From an uncultured Eubacteriales bacterium (GTDB lineage: Bacteria; Bacillota; Clostridia; Oscillospirales; CAG-272), in assembly GCA_934503195.1 (NCBI GenBank), contig CAKSVM010000075.1, positions 1 to 14,867 on the forward strand: a DNA stretch of 14,867 bases, given 5' to 3'. The position numbers and the translations under genes were made by a program. Positions 1 to 6,612 of the stretch are shown one piece after another. The notes beneath the pieces are model-generated. The model saw only the letters and a program-made list of their open reading frames with translations, was not told where the DNA came from and ran no database searches. Within the stretch, counting starts at the first letter, position 1. Every line of letters starts with the position of its first letter.

Positions 1-57
1 CCGGCGCGCCGCGGCGCGCCGGAACACGCGAAGCGCGGCTTCAGCCGCGCTTCGCGC
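1..57. repeat. Palindrome and long hairpin in intergenic DNA
   Basis: Bases 1-22 form a perfect 22-base palindrome made of GGCGCGCC-type units. Bases 27-39 pair with 44-56 to give a 13-bp stem closed by the loop TTCA. Neither hairpin is followed by a T tract, so they do not look like ordinary terminators. The window edge cuts the context, and I cannot tell which left-hand gene they belong to. Similar GC-rich hairpins lie at the far right end of the window. Confidence 0.6.
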
Positions 58-88
58 CCCTCTGGCGATTTTACGGAACTATATTTCA

Positions 89-131
89 GTGAGCCGGAGC
101 GGCAGACCGCGCCGTCACGGCTTTTTTTTTT
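89..131 (+). terminator. Probable intrinsic terminator for a gene left of the window
   Basis: On the plus strand GTGA (89-92), CGG (95-97) and GCGG (99-102) pair with CCGC (107-110), CCG (112-114) and TCAC (115-118) around the loop CAGA. A run of ten T follows at 122-131. It would stop a convergent plus-strand transcript from outside the window. The stem is interrupted by a bulge and a mismatch. On the minus strand the same hairpin follows the activase stop codon but has only an AT-rich tail, so it may also weakly end the glycyl radical operon. Confidence 0.5.
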
Positions 132-1074
132 ACTCTATAACAACGTCGATCCCGGACCCGCGGAGAATCCCCGCGGCCGCTTCGAGCGATGATTTCGCGG
201 GCGGCTCGACCTTGGGCAGCGTGTCGGTCATCCCGAGCGCGTCGTACTTTGATTTCGCGTAGGAATGATAGGGGAGGAGCTTCATTTTCGTGATCTTGAC
301 GCCCGAGAGGAGCTTTCCGATGCCGTTTACCGTCTCATCGTCGTCGTTGAAGCCGGGGACGAAGGGCGTCCGGATCTCGATCCTCGCGCCAGAATCCGAG
401 AGAAAGCGGAGATTTTCGAGGATCAGCCGATTGTCGCGCCCGGTGCAGCGTATGTGACCCTCGGGCGTGATGTGCTTTATGTCGTAAAGAAATTTATCGA
501 CATAGGGCATAAGCTCCGAATAAACCTCGCGCGGGGCGAAGCCGCAGGTGTCAAGCGCGGTGTCGATTCCCCCGGCCTTCGCCGCCATCAGGAGCGCGAG
601 CGAAAATCCCGGCTGTGACGTCGGCTCGCCGCCCGAGAGAGTCATCCCGCCGCCGCTTGATTCGTAGAAAATCTTATCCTCGCGGACGATTTTCATCACG
701 TCGTCGACGCTCATTTCGCGGCCGAAGACCTTCAGCGCGCCCGAAAGGCAGACATCCGCGCATTTTCCGCAGACGACGCATTTTTCGCGGTCGACGAGGT
801 GAAGCGGGGCGTTCTGAAGGTCAGGTTTTATGATCTGCGCGCCTTTTTCGCAGGCTCTGACGCATTCGCCGCAGGACGTACATTTTTCGGCATAGAACGC
901 GAGCCGCGGCTTTCGTCCTATGCTCTCGGGATTATGGCACCAGACGCAGGAAAGCGGACAGCCCTTTAAGAAGACCGTCGTCCTTATCCCGTCGCCGTCG
1001 TGAACCGCGAATTTCTTGAAATCCGTGACGATTCCGGCGGCCTCGGGCTTTATTTTTTTATCGCTTCCGTTCAT
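130..1074 (-). CDS. Glycyl radical enzyme activating protein (radical SAM)
   Basis: This 314-residue radical-SAM protein should use S-adenosylmethionine and a [4Fe-4S] cluster to place a glycyl radical on the neighbouring enzyme, in the cytoplasm under anaerobic conditions. The cluster motif C39-x3-C43-x2-C46 (GCPLSCVWC) is the pattern of this activase class. Two ferredoxin-type motifs follow (C65, C68, C71, C75 and C99, C102, C105, C109). This insert is typical of activases for glycyl radical eliminases and is absent from classical PflA. SGGEP near residue 147 is the usual SAM-contact segment. The start ATG overlaps the stop codon of the upstream enzyme gene (ATGA), which suggests translational coupling. 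All key cysteines are present, so it is probably functional. The substrate of its partner is unknown. Confidence 0.95.
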   Translation of the reverse strand: MNGSDKKIKPEAAGIVTDFKKFAVHDGDGIRTTVFLKGCPLSCVWCHNPESIGRKPRLAFYAEKCTSCGECVRACEKGAQIIKPDLQNAPLHLVDREKCVVCGKCADVCLSGALKVFGREMSVDDVMKIVREDKIFYESSGGGMTLSGGEPTSQPGFSLALLMAAKAGGIDTALDTCGFAPREVYSELMPYVDKFLYDIKHITPEGHIRCTGRDNRLILENLRFLSDSGARIEIRTPFVPGFNDDDETVNGIGKLLSGVKITKMKLLPYHSYAKSKYDALGMTDTLPKVEPPAKSSLEAAAGILRGSGIDVVIE

Positions 1075-3233
1075 ATGTTCATCGCCCTCTCGATGTATTT
1101 TTCCTGCTCGGAGCGCGGCATATCGTTCCAGAGGACGTTCCAGCCGCAGACGCGGATTTGCAGATTCTTATACTTTTCGGGGTTTTCCTGCGCCGCGCGG
1201 AGGGTTTCCGAGCTCGTGACGTTGAACTGGATCGACGAGCCGCCGCCGTTCGCGTAGGCGCGGAGAAGTCCGAGCATCGCGTCGAGTCCGTCGTCGCCCT
1301 TCGCCGCCGACTCGTGAATCATCACGTCGAATCCGAAGCCCTCATAGAAGCGCGACGGCTTCAGCGCGAGTGCGGAGCGTATCAGCGCGGTCACGCCCTC
1401 GCGGTCCATTCCCTGAACCGGGGACGCGTTCTTCGACGTCTCCTCGCCCGAAAGCCGTCCGTCGGGCGTCGCGGGGATCTTCCGTCCCTGATCGATGAAC
1501 TGCCTTGCCGAGTGCATTGTCACTTTGTAGTATCCGCCGCGGACGTTCGGGATCAGCTGATACGACGCGACCTTGTCAGCGATTTTCGCGGCGAGCTCAT
1601 CGGCTTCGGCGTCGCCGCGGCCGAATTTCCGCGCCGAATTCAGCGCGGTTTTGCGGAGTCTTTCGTCCGACCAGTCGGATTTCAGAATCTCCTTTAATTT
1701 TCCGAGCGTGACGAGCTTTCTGTCGAAGACCAGCTCCTTCACCGCCATCAGCGCGTCGACTCCCGACGCGATCGCGCCGACCACAAAGGCCGTCGTGTCA
1801 AGCACCGCGCCGTCATAATACGCGTCGCGACCCTTTTCAAGGCTCGCCGTGATCGTCGCGGAGAGCATCAGCGCGGGGTTTATTTCGGCGAGATTCTTCT
1901 CCCAGCTGTCGCAGACTCTGATTCCGAGTCCGAAAAGGCGGTCGAGTTCGGCCATGTAGGCCTCCTCGATTTTTTCGTAGGTCGTCTGGTCGTCCGAATT
2001 CTCAAGCACCCTCACGACCGGGGCGAGGAGGTTTATGTAGAAGGGCGCGGTCGAGAATTCCTTTCCGCGCAGCGCGTACTCGTAGCAGCCCTTGACGTCG
2101 TAGTCGAAGCAGTTCTCGTAGCTCACGCCGCGGTCCAAGTAGCTTTTTATGATGTTGTCGTCGCAGACGAAGACGAAGCTTGAGTGTCCGCGGCGGATCA
2201 TGTCGAGAACCGTCTTAAGGAATTTTTCGGGCGTGTTTCTGCCGTATTTTATCTGGATTTTGGGATTATAGATTCCGAGCTCGTCGTAGATTTCAAGGAA
2301 TCTGTAGCTCATTTCGCAGACTCTTGTCGAGCCGTCAGAATTCGTGCCGCCGAGATATGTCGGCTGTCCCCAGTAGTTTCCGATCGCCGAGAACTGCATT
2401 AAGAAGTACGCGACGAGGTCATCAAGATGCTCCCTGGGGATCCCGGCTTCGAGATCGGCTCTGAAAACGCCGTCGAGATCGTGGTCGATTCCGCTTCCCA
2501 GCGAGCGAACCTGGTACGAGTCGACGCTCTCCGAGAGCATGAAGTAGAGGTAGATCAGCATCAGGCGGTCATAAAGCGTCTCCGGCGCGCCGCTTTCGAG
2601 CCGCGAGAGGCAGTCGCGGATTTCGGCCGCTTTTTCGAAGCTCCGCGCCGCGGCGTAGTCCTTCAGCCGGCCCATCAGGCGGAGAATCGCCGAGTATTCG
2701 ATCTCGATCGAATCGAAATACGCCTTCTGCGTCTCCGAAAGCCCGCGTCCTTCGCGGTACTTCGCGGCGCGGGCTTTTATTCCGGCAAATCCGAGCGAGT
2801 AGAGCGCGTCCCAGTCGGGGACCGAGTGGTCGTAGTCGATCCAGCACGTGACCTCGCCGCGCGCGACGGCGTCTTTAAGCCCGGCGGACGTCTTTTCGTC
2901 GAGCCGCGAATCGACCCATTTTTCAATCGTCAGCTTATTTAAGGGGCGCGACCAGTTCCAGAAATAGGGGAAATAGTCGTGCTCGTTTATCGAAAAGCGC
3001 ATATGGTCGAGGACGAAGGCGAAGGCCTTCGCCTTGATCACCGCGTGATTTGTGTCGGTGAGCGACGAAAGGAAGCTTCCGAGCGCGGCGCGCATTTCGC
3101 CGTCGGAAAGTCCGGTCGTCTCGTCGGCGTCCCAGCCGTGGTAACTCATCCGTGAGAACGGATCAAACGGTTCGGTCGTTTTATGATATTTGCCCTCGAT
3201 GAAGGGGCGGTCATTTCTGAATTTTTCGGTCAT
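1071..3233 (-). CDS. Glycyl radical enzyme, pyruvate formate-lyase family, uncharacterised
   Basis: This 720-residue cytoplasmic enzyme has both halves of the glycyl radical active site. A Cys-x-Glu in KGCYEYA (C383, E385) fits thiyl radical and general base. The C-terminal RVCGW has radical glycine G697, 23 residues from the end. The Cys-x-Glu pattern is that of eliminases (glycerol or diol dehydratase, CutC-like) and not of true pyruvate formate-lyase, which has two adjacent cysteines. RVCGW is a variant of the usual RVxGY, seen in uncharacterised members. I chose ATG at 3233 because GAGGTGA (3239-3245) sits 5 bases upstream. The GTG at 3242 lies inside that ribosome binding site, so I reject it. 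The gene leads a two-gene operon with its activase. No microcompartment genes are nearby. The substrate cannot be named from sequence. Length is slightly short for the family (about 750-850). Confidence 0.93.
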   Translation of the reverse strand: MTEKFRNDRPFIEGKYHKTTEPFDPFSRMSYHGWDADETTGLSDGEMRAALGSFLSSLTDTNHAVIKAKAFAFVLDHMRFSINEHDYFPYFWNWSRPLNKLTIEKWVDSRLDEKTSAGLKDAVARGEVTCWIDYDHSVPDWDALYSLGFAGIKARAAKYREGRGLSETQKAYFDSIEIEYSAILRLMGRLKDYAAARSFEKAAEIRDCLSRLESGAPETLYDRLMLIYLYFMLSESVDSYQVRSLGSGIDHDLDGVFRADLEAGIPREHLDDLVAYFLMQFSAIGNYWGQPTYLGGTNSDGSTRVCEMSYRFLEIYDELGIYNPKIQIKYGRNTPEKFLKTVLDMIRRGHSSFVFVCDDNIIKSYLDRGVSYENCFDYDVKGCYEYALRGKEFSTAPFYINLLAPVVRVLENSDDQTTYEKIEEAYMAELDRLFGLGIRVCDSWEKNLAEINPALMLSATITASLEKGRDAYYDGAVLDTTAFVVGAIASGVDALMAVKELVFDRKLVTLGKLKEILKSDWSDERLRKTALNSARKFGRGDAEADELAAKIADKVASYQLIPNVRGGYYKVTMHSARQFIDQGRKIPATPDGRLSGEETSKNASPVQGMDREGVTALIRSALALKPSRFYEGFGFDVMIHESAAKGDDGLDAMLGLLRAYANGGGSSIQFNVTSSETLRAAQENPEKYKNLQIRVCGWNVLWNDMPRSEQEKYIERAMNI

Positions 3234-3251
3234 ATCTGTCACCTCGGTTTA

Positions 3252-3280
3252 ATTATACCACATCTGTTGGCGTTTGTACA
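3252..3280 (-). promoter_or_regulatory. Promoter of the glycyl radical operon
   Basis: On the minus strand the -10 is TATAAT (3252-3257) with an extended TGG. The -35 is TGTACA (3275-3280) at 17 bp. Transcription would start near 3245, leaving a leader of only about 12 bases. The -35 lies inside an imperfect palindrome TTTGT-N6-ACAAA (3273-3288), a possible operator for the divergent AraC regulator. Confidence 0.75.
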
Positions 3281-3332
3281 TACACAAATCGGCGGATTTG
3301 TAATTTTCGGACAATTTTTTTCAGCGAAGCTA

Positions 3333-3361
3333 TTGCGCGCGGACGGGATCTGTGGTATAAT
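3333..3361 (+). promoter_or_regulatory. Promoter of the first AraC regulator
   Basis: The -10 is TATAAT (3356-3361), with an extended TGG directly before it. A weak -35, TTGCGC (3333-3338), lies 17 bp upstream. The predicted start of transcription (about 3368) falls inside the AGGGG ribosome binding site (3366-3370), so the leader would be about 10 bases. Confidence 0.7.
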
Positions 3362-3377
3362 CTTTAGGGGTGATGAA

Positions 3378-4136
3378 ATGTTCATTGAAGAGCTTGTAAA
3401 CATCGAACACTCCATAAATCACGGCGACGGCTATCCGCTCCATAAGCTGGCGCGCGAGTATCACGGGCTGATCTATTTCGTCGGCGACGGCGAGCGGATC
3501 ACGATCGGCGAGAAAAGATATGTGAATCACGGCGAAAATGTCGTTTTTCTGCCGAAGGATCTTGAATATTTCGTCGAGCTTGAGACGGGTTATCTCGAAT
3601 GCTACGTGATAAATTTCTTCGGACGGGGAGTTCCGGAGCCCTTTGTGATCCGCGGCTGCCGCGATATGCTCGGCGGGTTTCAGGAGGCGGCGAGGCTCTG
3701 GCGGCTCCACCGCGAGGACGAATATTACCGTCTTGACTGCGCGTCGGTCGCCTACAGGCTCTTTGCCGAGTCGCTCAGGCGTCGCGACAGATCGGGCGCG
3801 CCGCTTCGGAAAAAGGACAGGCTTTCGCCCGTGATCGCGAAGATTCACGAGTGCTATCAGCTGCCGGAATTCCGCGTGTCGGAGCTTTCGGGGCTTATCG
3901 GCGTCAGCTCGCGCGAGCTTTGCCGGAGCTTCCGCGAGGTTTACGGGCGGTCACCGAAGAAATATCTCGACGAGCTTCGCTGCGAGCGGGCGAAGGAGCT
4001 GCTGCTCGGCGATTTCAGCGTCAGCGAGGCGGCTCTGGCTGTCGGATTTGCCGACGCGTGTCATTTCTCGGCCTTCTTCAAGCGCGAGACCGGGCTTTCG
4101 CCGAGCGCGTTCAGGCAGAACGGCCATTTGAAATAG
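3378..4136 (+). CDS. AraC-family transcriptional regulator
   Basis: This 252-residue regulator has an N-terminal cupin-like sensing region (about 1-90: HGLIYFVGDGERITIG, then ENVVFLPKDLEYFVE) and a C-terminal AraC double helix-turn-helix (about 152-248). The second helix-turn-helix carries the family signature around VSEAALAVGFADACHFSAFF and ends GLSPSAFR. ATG 3378 is chosen because AGGGG lies 7 bases upstream and because the promoter sits between it and earlier in-frame codons. It is divergent from the glycyl radical operon with about 145 bases between the starts. The natural inference is that it senses the enzyme's substrate or a related sugar and controls that operon. No terminator is evident after it. 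Confidence 0.92.
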   Translation: MFIEELVNIEHSINHGDGYPLHKLAREYHGLIYFVGDGERITIGEKRYVNHGENVVFLPKDLEYFVELETGYLECYVINFFGRGVPEPFVIRGCRDMLGGFQEAARLWRLHREDEYYRLDCASVAYRLFAESLRRRDRSGAPLRKKDRLSPVIAKIHECYQLPEFRVSELSGLIGVSSRELCRSFREVYGRSPKKYLDELRCERAKELLLGDFSVSEAALAVGFADACHFSAFFKRETGLSPSAFRQNGHLK

Positions 4137-4170
4137 TATGCGCATTCTGCACAAACATATATACTGTGAT

Positions 4171-4182
4171 TTTTGTACAAAA
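4171..4182. promoter_or_regulatory. Perfect 12-bp palindrome upstream of a promoter, possible operator
   Basis: TTTTGTACAAAA is a perfect palindrome six bases upstream of the -35 of the 79-residue protein gene. The core TTTGTACA also occurs at 3273-3280 in the divergent AraC/glycyl radical promoter region. That would fit one regulator touching both sites, but a chance match in AT-rich intergenic DNA is equally possible. Confidence 0.3.
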
Positions 4183-4188
4183 CCGTCT

Positions 4189-4217
4189 TTGACTTTTTCG
4201 TCAAAATGTGGTATAAT
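4189..4217 (+). promoter_or_regulatory. Promoter of the 79-residue protein gene
   Basis: The -35 is TTGACT (4189-4194) and the -10 is TATAAT (4212-4217), with a 17-bp spacer and extended TGG. It is one of the strongest-looking promoters in the window. Confidence 0.85.
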
Positions 4218-4249
4218 ATATATATCCAAGGAAAGGATGGTATTATCCC

Positions 4250-4489
4250 ATGAAACGTATCAAATCAGCCTGCGTCTGCCAGACGCTTCATTTTCAGCTT
4301 AAGGATGGCGTGGAGCGTTCGGCCGCCGCGCTTCAGGTCGAGGAAGAGGTCGCGCGCTACAAGCGTTCGCTTGACGAAACCCACACAAAATACCGTATCG
4401 TCGACGAAAAGAAGCTCGACGATGGTTCGTACATGATCGAGATCAAAAAACAGTATTCGCAGAGTCCGGTCGGGAATTATCTCGACTGA
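4250..4489 (+). CDS. Small protein of unknown function (79 residues)
   Basis: I do not recognise this family with certainty. The protein is soluble, has no signal peptide or membrane segment, and is rich in charged residues. Residues 20-45 look like an amphipathic helix (VERSAAALQVEEEVARYKRS). Residues 47-66 alternate in a way expected of two beta strands (KYRIVDEKKLDD, then YMIEIKKQY). Two cysteines lie at 8 and 10 (CVC). The start is supported by a purine-rich AAGGAAAGGA (about 4228-4237) and a near-consensus promoter close upstream. It is a single-gene unit between an AraC regulator and a DNA repair operon, so context says little about its job. Codon use matches the neighbours, which supports it as a real gene. 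Confidence 0.8.
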   Translation: MKRIKSACVCQTLHFQLKDGVERSAAALQVEEEVARYKRSLDETHTKYRIVDEKKLDDGSYMIEIKKQYSQSPVGNYLD

Positions 4490-4526
4490 TCCGGCTCGCG
4501 CCGCCCGCCTTAAGGTAATTTTTCTC

Positions 4527-4555
4527 TTGACAAACCGGGGGAAAACAGCTATAAT
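4527..4555 (+). promoter_or_regulatory. Promoter of the DNA alkylation repair operon
   Basis: A perfect -35 TTGACA (4527-4532) and perfect -10 TATAAT (4550-4555) are separated by 17 bp. Unlike most promoters here it has no extended TG, consistent with its full consensus -35. Confidence 0.88.
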
Positions 4556-4584
4556 AGTTATAATATATTGAAAGAAGTGAAAAT

Positions 4585-5271
4585 ATGTCAGTCACCGATT
4601 CTCTCCTCGCGCTTCGCGACGAGGATTACAGAAATTTCCATATGAAGCTGATTCCGAACGTCGCTCCCGAACGGATCATCGGGATCCGGACCCCGGTTTT
4701 GCGGAATTTCGCGAAGGAATTCGCGAAAAGTTCAGAGGCCGGGGCCTTTCTCGCGTCTCTGCCGCATTATTATTATGAAGAAAACAATCTCCACGGGATC
4801 CTGATCTCGCGGATGAGGGATCCCGACGCGTGCGCCGCCGCGCTCGACGAATTTCTGCCCTTTGTCGACAACTGGGCGACGTCGGATCTGATTTCGCCCG
4901 CGTCGCTTTCAAAAGCTCCCGAAAAGCTGCTTTCGGCAATTCACCGCTGGATCAATTCCGGCGGGACCTACGCCGTCCGCTTCGCGATCGGGCGGCTGAT
5001 GGCGGAATTCCTCGACGAGCGGTTTTCGCCTGATTATCCTGAGCTTGTCGCGTCGCTGAAGTCGGGCGAGTACTACATAAATATGATGCGGGCGTGGTAT
5101 TTCGCGACGGCTCTGGCCAAACGCTACGACGAGGTTCTGCCGTATTTCACGGAGCGGCGGCTCGACGTCTGGACGCACAACAAGGCGATCCGGAAGGCGA
5201 TCGAGAGCTTCCGCGTCACCGACCCGCACAAGGACGAGCTGCGCGCTCTCGCGATAAAGGAGAAAAAATGA
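4585..5271 (+). CDS. DNA alkylation repair protein, AlkD-like
   Basis: This 228-residue all-helical HEAT-repeat protein belongs to the DNA alkylation repair family. Known AlkD excises 3-methyladenine and 7-methylguanine without flipping the base. Family landmarks are IGIRTPVLRNFAKE (33-46), DNWATSDLIS (95-104) with W97 and D101 spaced like the catalytic Trp/Asp of AlkD, W172, and WTHNKAIRKAIES (196-208). The start ATG follows AAAGAAGTGA at a normal distance. Length is typical of the compact family branch. It is the first gene of a two-gene operon and overlaps the next by four bases. Enzymatic activity is inferred from family membership; some relatives are DNA-structure binders and not glycosylases. 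Confidence 0.9.
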   Translation: MSVTDSLLALRDEDYRNFHMKLIPNVAPERIIGIRTPVLRNFAKEFAKSSEAGAFLASLPHYYYEENNLHGILISRMRDPDACAAALDEFLPFVDNWATSDLISPASLSKAPEKLLSAIHRWINSGGTYAVRFAIGRLMAEFLDERFSPDYPELVASLKSGEYYINMMRAWYFATALAKRYDEVLPYFTERRLDVWTHNKAIRKAIESFRVTDPHKDELRALAIKEKK

Positions 5272-5825
5272 CCGAGGAAGATATTTTAAGGCGCGCGAAG
5301 GATTATCTCGAAAAGCTTTCAAAGGGCGTCGATCCGCTTACCGGAGCGGAGGTCGGCGAAAATGACATCGTGCGGAACGTCCGGATTTCGAAGTGCCTTT
5401 CGTACGTCGCGGGGTTTATCGACGATGTACTCGCGGGCGGGGGAAAGCCCGAAAAACGGATTGAGCGGCGGCGTCACGTTTCGCGTCCGGCGTTTTCGAT
5501 CGATCCGGCGGCTCTCGCGGGATTCGAGTATTCCGAGTCGCCGCTGAAGATTTCGGAGATCGCGGAGCGGATTAACTCGCTCTCGGACGTTGAGGGCGCG
5601 AGAAAGCTCTCGGCGACGGTGATCACGAACTGGCTCCTTTCGCACGGATTCCTTGAAGAAGCAATGCTTGGCGAAAGGAAGTACCGCCGCGTGACAGACG
5701 AGGGGCGCGAAATCGGGATCTTTCAGGAGGAGCGCGACGGGCAGACGGGGAAGTACATGGCGACCTTCTACACGAAGGGAGCGCAGAGCTTCATAATCGA
5801 CAATCTTGAGGCGATTCTTTCCTGA
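5268..5825 (+). CDS. Unknown protein with probable winged-helix C-terminus
   Basis: This 185-residue protein starts at the ATG that overlaps the alkD-like stop (ATGA), so the two are probably translated together. Longer upstream reading in this frame is an artefact. Residues 1-58 (KDYLEKLSKGVDPLTG, then DIVRNVRISKCLSYVAGFIDDVL) resemble an N-terminal module found on several clostridial DNA-related proteins. A basic linker follows (63-75: EKRIERRRHVSR). Residues 92-152 look like a winged helix: KISEIAERINS, then VITNWLLSHGFLEE, then KYRRVTDEGREIGI. That pattern is common in phage antirepressor and MarR-like folds. No catalytic motif is visible. Pairing with a DNA repair protein suggests a DNA-binding accessory role, which is inference. 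Confidence 0.85.
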   Translation: MTEEDILRRAKDYLEKLSKGVDPLTGAEVGENDIVRNVRISKCLSYVAGFIDDVLAGGGKPEKRIERRRHVSRPAFSIDPAALAGFEYSESPLKISEIAERINSLSDVEGARKLSATVITNWLLSHGFLEEAMLGERKYRRVTDEGREIGIFQEERDGQTGKYMATFYTKGAQSFIIDNLEAILS

Positions 5826-5845
5826 AAAATTTACATCCCGGGGGC

Positions 5846-5874
5846 TTTACAGATTTCCTTCAATATGATATAAT
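5846..5874 (+). promoter_or_regulatory. Promoter of the queT leader
   Basis: The -35 is TTTACA (5846-5851) and the -10 is TATAAT (5869-5874), with a 17-bp spacer and extended TGA. Transcription would begin near 5880-5881, exactly at a strong 5' hairpin: GGCGGGCG (5880-5887) pairs with CGTCCGCC (5894-5901). This hairpin may cap and stabilise the leader RNA. Confidence 0.82.
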
Positions 5875-5902
5875 AATAAGGCGGGCGTTTTCGCGTCCGC
5901 CT

Positions 5903-5984
5903 AAAGTGAGTTCGTAACCATCCTCACTCAAAACAAAACTACGGATGAGTCGCGTCAGCCTGCTTTGCTGGAGTGCGGCTTTTT
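5903..5984 (+). ncRNA. preQ1-I riboswitch with intrinsic terminator
   Basis: This leader has the layout of a preQ1-I aptamer. P1 is AGTGAG (5905-5910) with CTCACT (5923-5928). The 12-base loop TTCGTAACCATC (5911-5922) ends in C5922, the position of the ligand-pairing C in the B. subtilis aptamer (C17). An A-rich tail follows (CAAAACAAAACTACG). A pseudoknot P2 can form between CGTA (5913-5916) and TACG (5940-5943). The tail resembles that of the Thermoanaerobacter aptamer. Directly downstream is a terminator (separate entry). ACTCA (5926-5930) can pair with TGAGT (5946-5950), which would break both P1 and the terminator base and so serve as antiterminator. The downstream gene is a QueT transporter, the usual partner. 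preQ1 would switch transcription off. Confidence 0.85.
5948..5984 (+). terminator. Riboswitch-controlled intrinsic terminator
   Basis: GTCGCGT (5949-5955) pairs with GTGCGGC (5973-5979), and CAGC (5956-5959) with GCTG (5967-5970). There is a two-base GA bulge and a seven-base loop, and five T follow (5980-5984). It overlaps the proposed antiterminator segment at 5946-5950. Confidence 0.78.
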
Positions 5985-6026
5985 GTCCGGCGCGGGATAT
6001 GCTGAAACTATCAGCGTTCCCGTTCA

Positions 6027-6054
6027 GTCCCCGCGGCTGCTTTCCGCAGGGGAC
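6027..6054 (+). promoter_or_regulatory. Strong leader hairpin just before the queT ribosome binding site
   Basis: GTCCCC (6027-6032) pairs with GGGGAC (6049-6054), and GCGG (6033-6036) with CCGC (6044-6047), with one bulged A. The ribosome binding site AGAAAGGA (6055-6062) begins at the next base. A smaller stem GCTGA/TCAGC (6001-6005/6011-6015) lies upstream. Neither has a T tract. They may tune translation or protect the mRNA; the role is not shown by sequence. Confidence 0.5.
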
Positions 6055-6069
6055 AGAAAGGATACTTAT

Positions 6070-6594
6070 ATGAAAAAACAGAATATCAGATTTATCGCCA
6101 CGGCCGGGATGATCGGCGCGCTCTATGTCGTGCTGACGCTGATCTCGGCGATGTTCGGTCTCTCGAGCGGGGTGATTCAGGTGCGGATCTCCGAGATGCT
6201 CTGCGTGCTGCCGGTCTACACGGCGGCGGCGATTCCCGGGGTGACGGTCGGATGCCTTGTCGCGAATCTCATCGTCGGCGGAACGGCGTGGGATATCGTC
6301 TTCGGGACGCTCGCGACGCTCATCGGCGCGGTGATCGCTTATTTTATGCGGAACACGAAGTATCTCGCGTTCATTCCGACGGTCGTCAGCAATATGCTGA
6401 TAATCCCGACGGTGCTGATTCTCTCGGGGCTCGGCGGGTGGAATCTCTTCCCGTACTTCGCGTTCACGGTCGGACTCGGCGAGGTTATTTCCTGCGGGGT
6501 CTTCGGGATTCTGATGGTGCTTTATTTCGAGCGTCACCAGTCGGTTGCGAGAACGCTCTTCGATCACGGCGTGCCTATGCCGAAAAAGGCGTGA
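6070..6594 (+). CDS. queT: QueT-family queuosine precursor transporter (ECF S component)
   Basis: This 174-residue integral membrane protein matches the QueT family, the substrate-binding S component of an energy-coupling factor transporter for queuosine precursors. The family signature VRISEMLCVLP lies at 38-48, followed by AAAIPGVTVGCLVANLI. About five or six hydrophobic helices are visible (8-30, 45-70, 77-93, 98-120, 127-153). ATG 6070 is chosen because it has the ribosome binding site AGAAAGGA and gives the usual MKK start. In-frame codons upstream lie inside the riboswitch terminator. A preQ1-I riboswitch in the leader independently supports the assignment. The ATPase and T subunits are not in the window, as expected for S components that share a common energising module. 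A bidirectional terminator ends the gene. Confidence 0.93.
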   Translation: MKKQNIRFIATAGMIGALYVVLTLISAMFGLSSGVIQVRISEMLCVLPVYTAAAIPGVTVGCLVANLIVGGTAWDIVFGTLATLIGAVIAYFMRNTKYLAFIPTVVSNMLIIPTVLILSGLGGWNLFPYFAFTVGLGEVISCGVFGILMVLYFERHQSVARTLFDHGVPMPKKA

Positions 6595-6612
6595 ATTAAA
6601 CTAAACAGAAAA

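Noticed and set aside
2427..2942. 171-codon plus-strand open frame inside the glycyl radical enzyme gene
   Set aside because: Shadow frame within a well supported enzyme gene; no family features.
4501..4520. CCTTAAGG palindrome before TAATTTTT, as a terminator for the 79-residue gene
   Set aside because: It leaves no hairpin loop and the stem is too short; I see no convincing terminator between 4490 and 4526.
5860..6567. 235-codon open frame on the minus strand across the riboswitch and queT
   Set aside because: Arg/His/Glu-rich low-complexity translation that crosses a riboswitch and a membrane protein gene.
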